A DNA stretch of 64,000 nt, taken from Ophiocordyceps camponoti-saundersi (nom. inval.) (Eukaryota > Ascomycota > Sordariomycetes > Hypocreales > Ophiocordycipitaceae). The position numbers and the translations under genes were made by a program. Under the pieces are notes generated by a model. It ran no database searches and was not told where the DNA came from. It saw only the letters and a program-made list of their open reading frames with translations. Shown one piece after another: positions 62,340 through 64,000 of this stretch. Position 1 is the stretch's first letter, and each line of letters starts with the position of its first letter. Location of the stretch: contig PDHQ01000159.1 in NCBI GenBank assembly GCA_003339415.1, positions 1 to 64,000 of the forward strand. The letters are read 5' to 3'.

Positions 62340-63740
62340 ATTATTATAATAAAGTAAATAATTAATAACTAAGTATATTAGACTAAGTTAAAGCTTTATT
62401 ATACGGTATAATTCTCGAGATATTCGCCTTTTAATCCGTAAAGAAGTAATAATAATAATAGCTATCTATTTACGCAAAGCTTTAAGCTCTAACTAATATA
62501 TTTCCTAAATATTATCTATTAACCTAAATATTAAATAAGAGTTCGGGAGAAAGAGGTTTTTCCTTATAGAAGAGGATATTAGTCTTAAGGTATAAAACTA
62601 AAGATTAGTTGCGCTAAACTCGATAGCTAGTCGGTAAATATAAAAGTAAAGATATATATTATTTAATAAAATATCCTTATTAATATAAGAGAAAGGGATA
62701 TAATATTAATTAGTAAACGTTTCTAAGATATTATTATCTAATAGAATATAATTATAATAGCTTAAAGGAGAATAGTAATAAAGTTAGTAATAGTCGATAA
62801 TATAATACCTAGTATACGTATATTAGAGAAGATATTAGAGTATAAAGGGATATTAGTTTAAGATATTAAGTTAAATATAATAAGGGGGATATAATACCTA
62901 ATAAGGATAGGGGTTAGTTTTTTTATTACTTTTTTTAATATATATAAGGTATAAGGGAATAATAATAATATAGGTATATAAAAGAAAGAAATAAAAGGTA
63001 GTATATACTTAAATATTAGTATTTCTAAAATAGAGTATATTACTATATAAATAGAGACGGTATAAATAGAAAACTTAATCTTAATAAGTAATCGAGATAT
63101 CTAAGTAATTTTTATTAAAAAGGATATATCGAGTACTTAATAATTATAAGGCGTTATTACGATTAGTAAGAGATATCTTATAAGACGATTACGGATATTA
63201 TTAGGACGCTATTTTCTAGCCGTTAAGGGTATAATAGGTAAGGAGAGGAGAAAATAAGGAGAAGGATAAGATAAAGCGAGTAGGAGAAAAGTAAAGGGAG
63301 AGTAGGATAAAAGGTAATATAAAAAATAATAATAGTAGTACGTAGGTAATTTAGGCTATTTAAAAAATATACTTTTTATATAAATATATAATAATATAGT
63401 AGAATTAAAGAATAAAGATTTAAGGGATTAGCTATAGAGGTTTAAGTAAGATAGTAGGGAGCGTAAAATAATAAGTTATAGTTAAAAAAAATATAAAATA
63501 TTAATATTAGAACGGAGAGGAATTAAGTATAATACTAGGAAAGATTAGACGATTTAGGTAGAAAGGAATAGGTAGGTAATAAATAAGGTAATACGAATAT
63601 TATAAGAGAATAGACCGTAAGATAAGTTAGGCGGGAGGAGTTTAGTAAACTAGTAAAATATAAATATTAAGACTAAAAGGACTTAAAGGGGATATAATAG
63701 GGGAAAAGGAAAATTAAAAAAAAAAGTATAAGTATATATA
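62340..63740 (+). repeat. Family I, copy 2
   Basis: Shorter copy of 58260-60470 without the 317-bp duplication and with only a trace of the 78-bp array. Like copy 1, it follows a family A element within about 80 bp. Confidence 0.6.
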
Positions 63741-63803
63741 TATATATAAGGATAGATTATATAAAAAAAGAGTAAATATATATATATATAAGAGAATATA
63801 TAT

Positions 63804-64000
63804 ATTAGAGCGGTAATAGTTATACTTATACTTAAAGAAAACGTATATAAGTTTAGGATAGGCGCCTCTTAGGGACTTATATAGCGCTTAGTAAAATCCC
63901 TAAACTATTTTTTTTTTTTTTCGTTTATAAGACCTTTTAGAGATTAATATAAAAAGCGGTTAGGATAGGAAGGCGACTATTATAAACTAGTTTACGGCGG
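63804..64000 (+). mobile_element. Family A, copy 11 (cut by window end)
   Basis: Begins ttagagcggtaatag and shows cttatatagcgcttagtaaa and aaaagcggttaggatagg before the window stops. The rest lies outside. Confidence 0.65.

Noticed and set aside
960..64000. Mitochondrial or plastid DNA because of AT richness
   Set aside because: No mitochondrial genes, tRNAs or rRNAs were seen, and the CA/TG depletion and retroelement remains indicate nuclear RIPed DNA.

Overview
The window reads as a repeat graveyard from a filamentous ascomycete (Pezizomycotina). From about position 960 to the end, the dinucleotides CA and TG are almost absent and TA is everywhere. This is the footprint of repeat-induced point mutation (RIP, CpA to TpA on either strand) driven close to saturation. 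Retroelement reading frames can still be followed, but their stop codons sit mostly where CAA, CAG or TGG would have been, and catalytic Asp codons often read Asn. I found no intact protein gene, no tRNA or rRNA gene, no CRISPR array and no operon. Species, and whether this is a centromere, a subtelomere or an AT-rich isochore, cannot be decided from the window.

Layout. 1-823: a clean 36-bp minisatellite that runs off the left edge, then about 135 bp of non-RIP sequence. 960-5830: two degraded copies of one long repeat (family K) with pieces of a second family (E). 5830-9100: unresolved AT-rich DNA with microsatellites. 9100-11640: a dead Ty1/copia pol on the + strand (integrase tail, reverse transcriptase, RNase H). 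11780-18180: unknown coding relics, including two copies of family B. 15140-16195: an E element split by a family A insertion. 19227-20270 and 44195-45236: two copies of family C. 22110-23700: a loose motif array, ending at a 97-bp C/T tract. 25200-28130: family F and a 402-bp tandem duplication. 28260-31385: unknown relic frames, one with a recognisable intron. 32520-35330: two copies of relic J. 37550-38900: a degraded satellite of about 250 bp per unit. 40050-40420: a possible protease relic. 42500-44160: a second copia pol relic. 45500-45652: a RIP-damaged outpost of the left-edge minisatellite. 46295-55617: a roughly 9.3-kb minus-strand Ty3/gypsy element with about 205-bp direct repeats at its ends. 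55930-64000: a cluster of family A elements, a two-copy relic (I), a 317-bp tandem duplication and a 78-bp minisatellite.

Family A is the most frequent element: about 620 bp, short inverted ends reading TTTAGC and GCTAAA, at least twelve full or partial copies, most on + and one on -. TA is present on both sides of the complete copies checked, and one copy interrupts an E element whose uninterrupted counterpart is also in the window. That makes it a likely non-autonomous DNA transposon (MITE).

The DNA is not acting as a gene system. It records transposon invasion, nesting and mutational silencing, plus later minisatellite growth. A 10-base N gap at 56564-56573 lies in poly-C sequence with an un-RIPed islet beside it and should be treated as an assembly problem.
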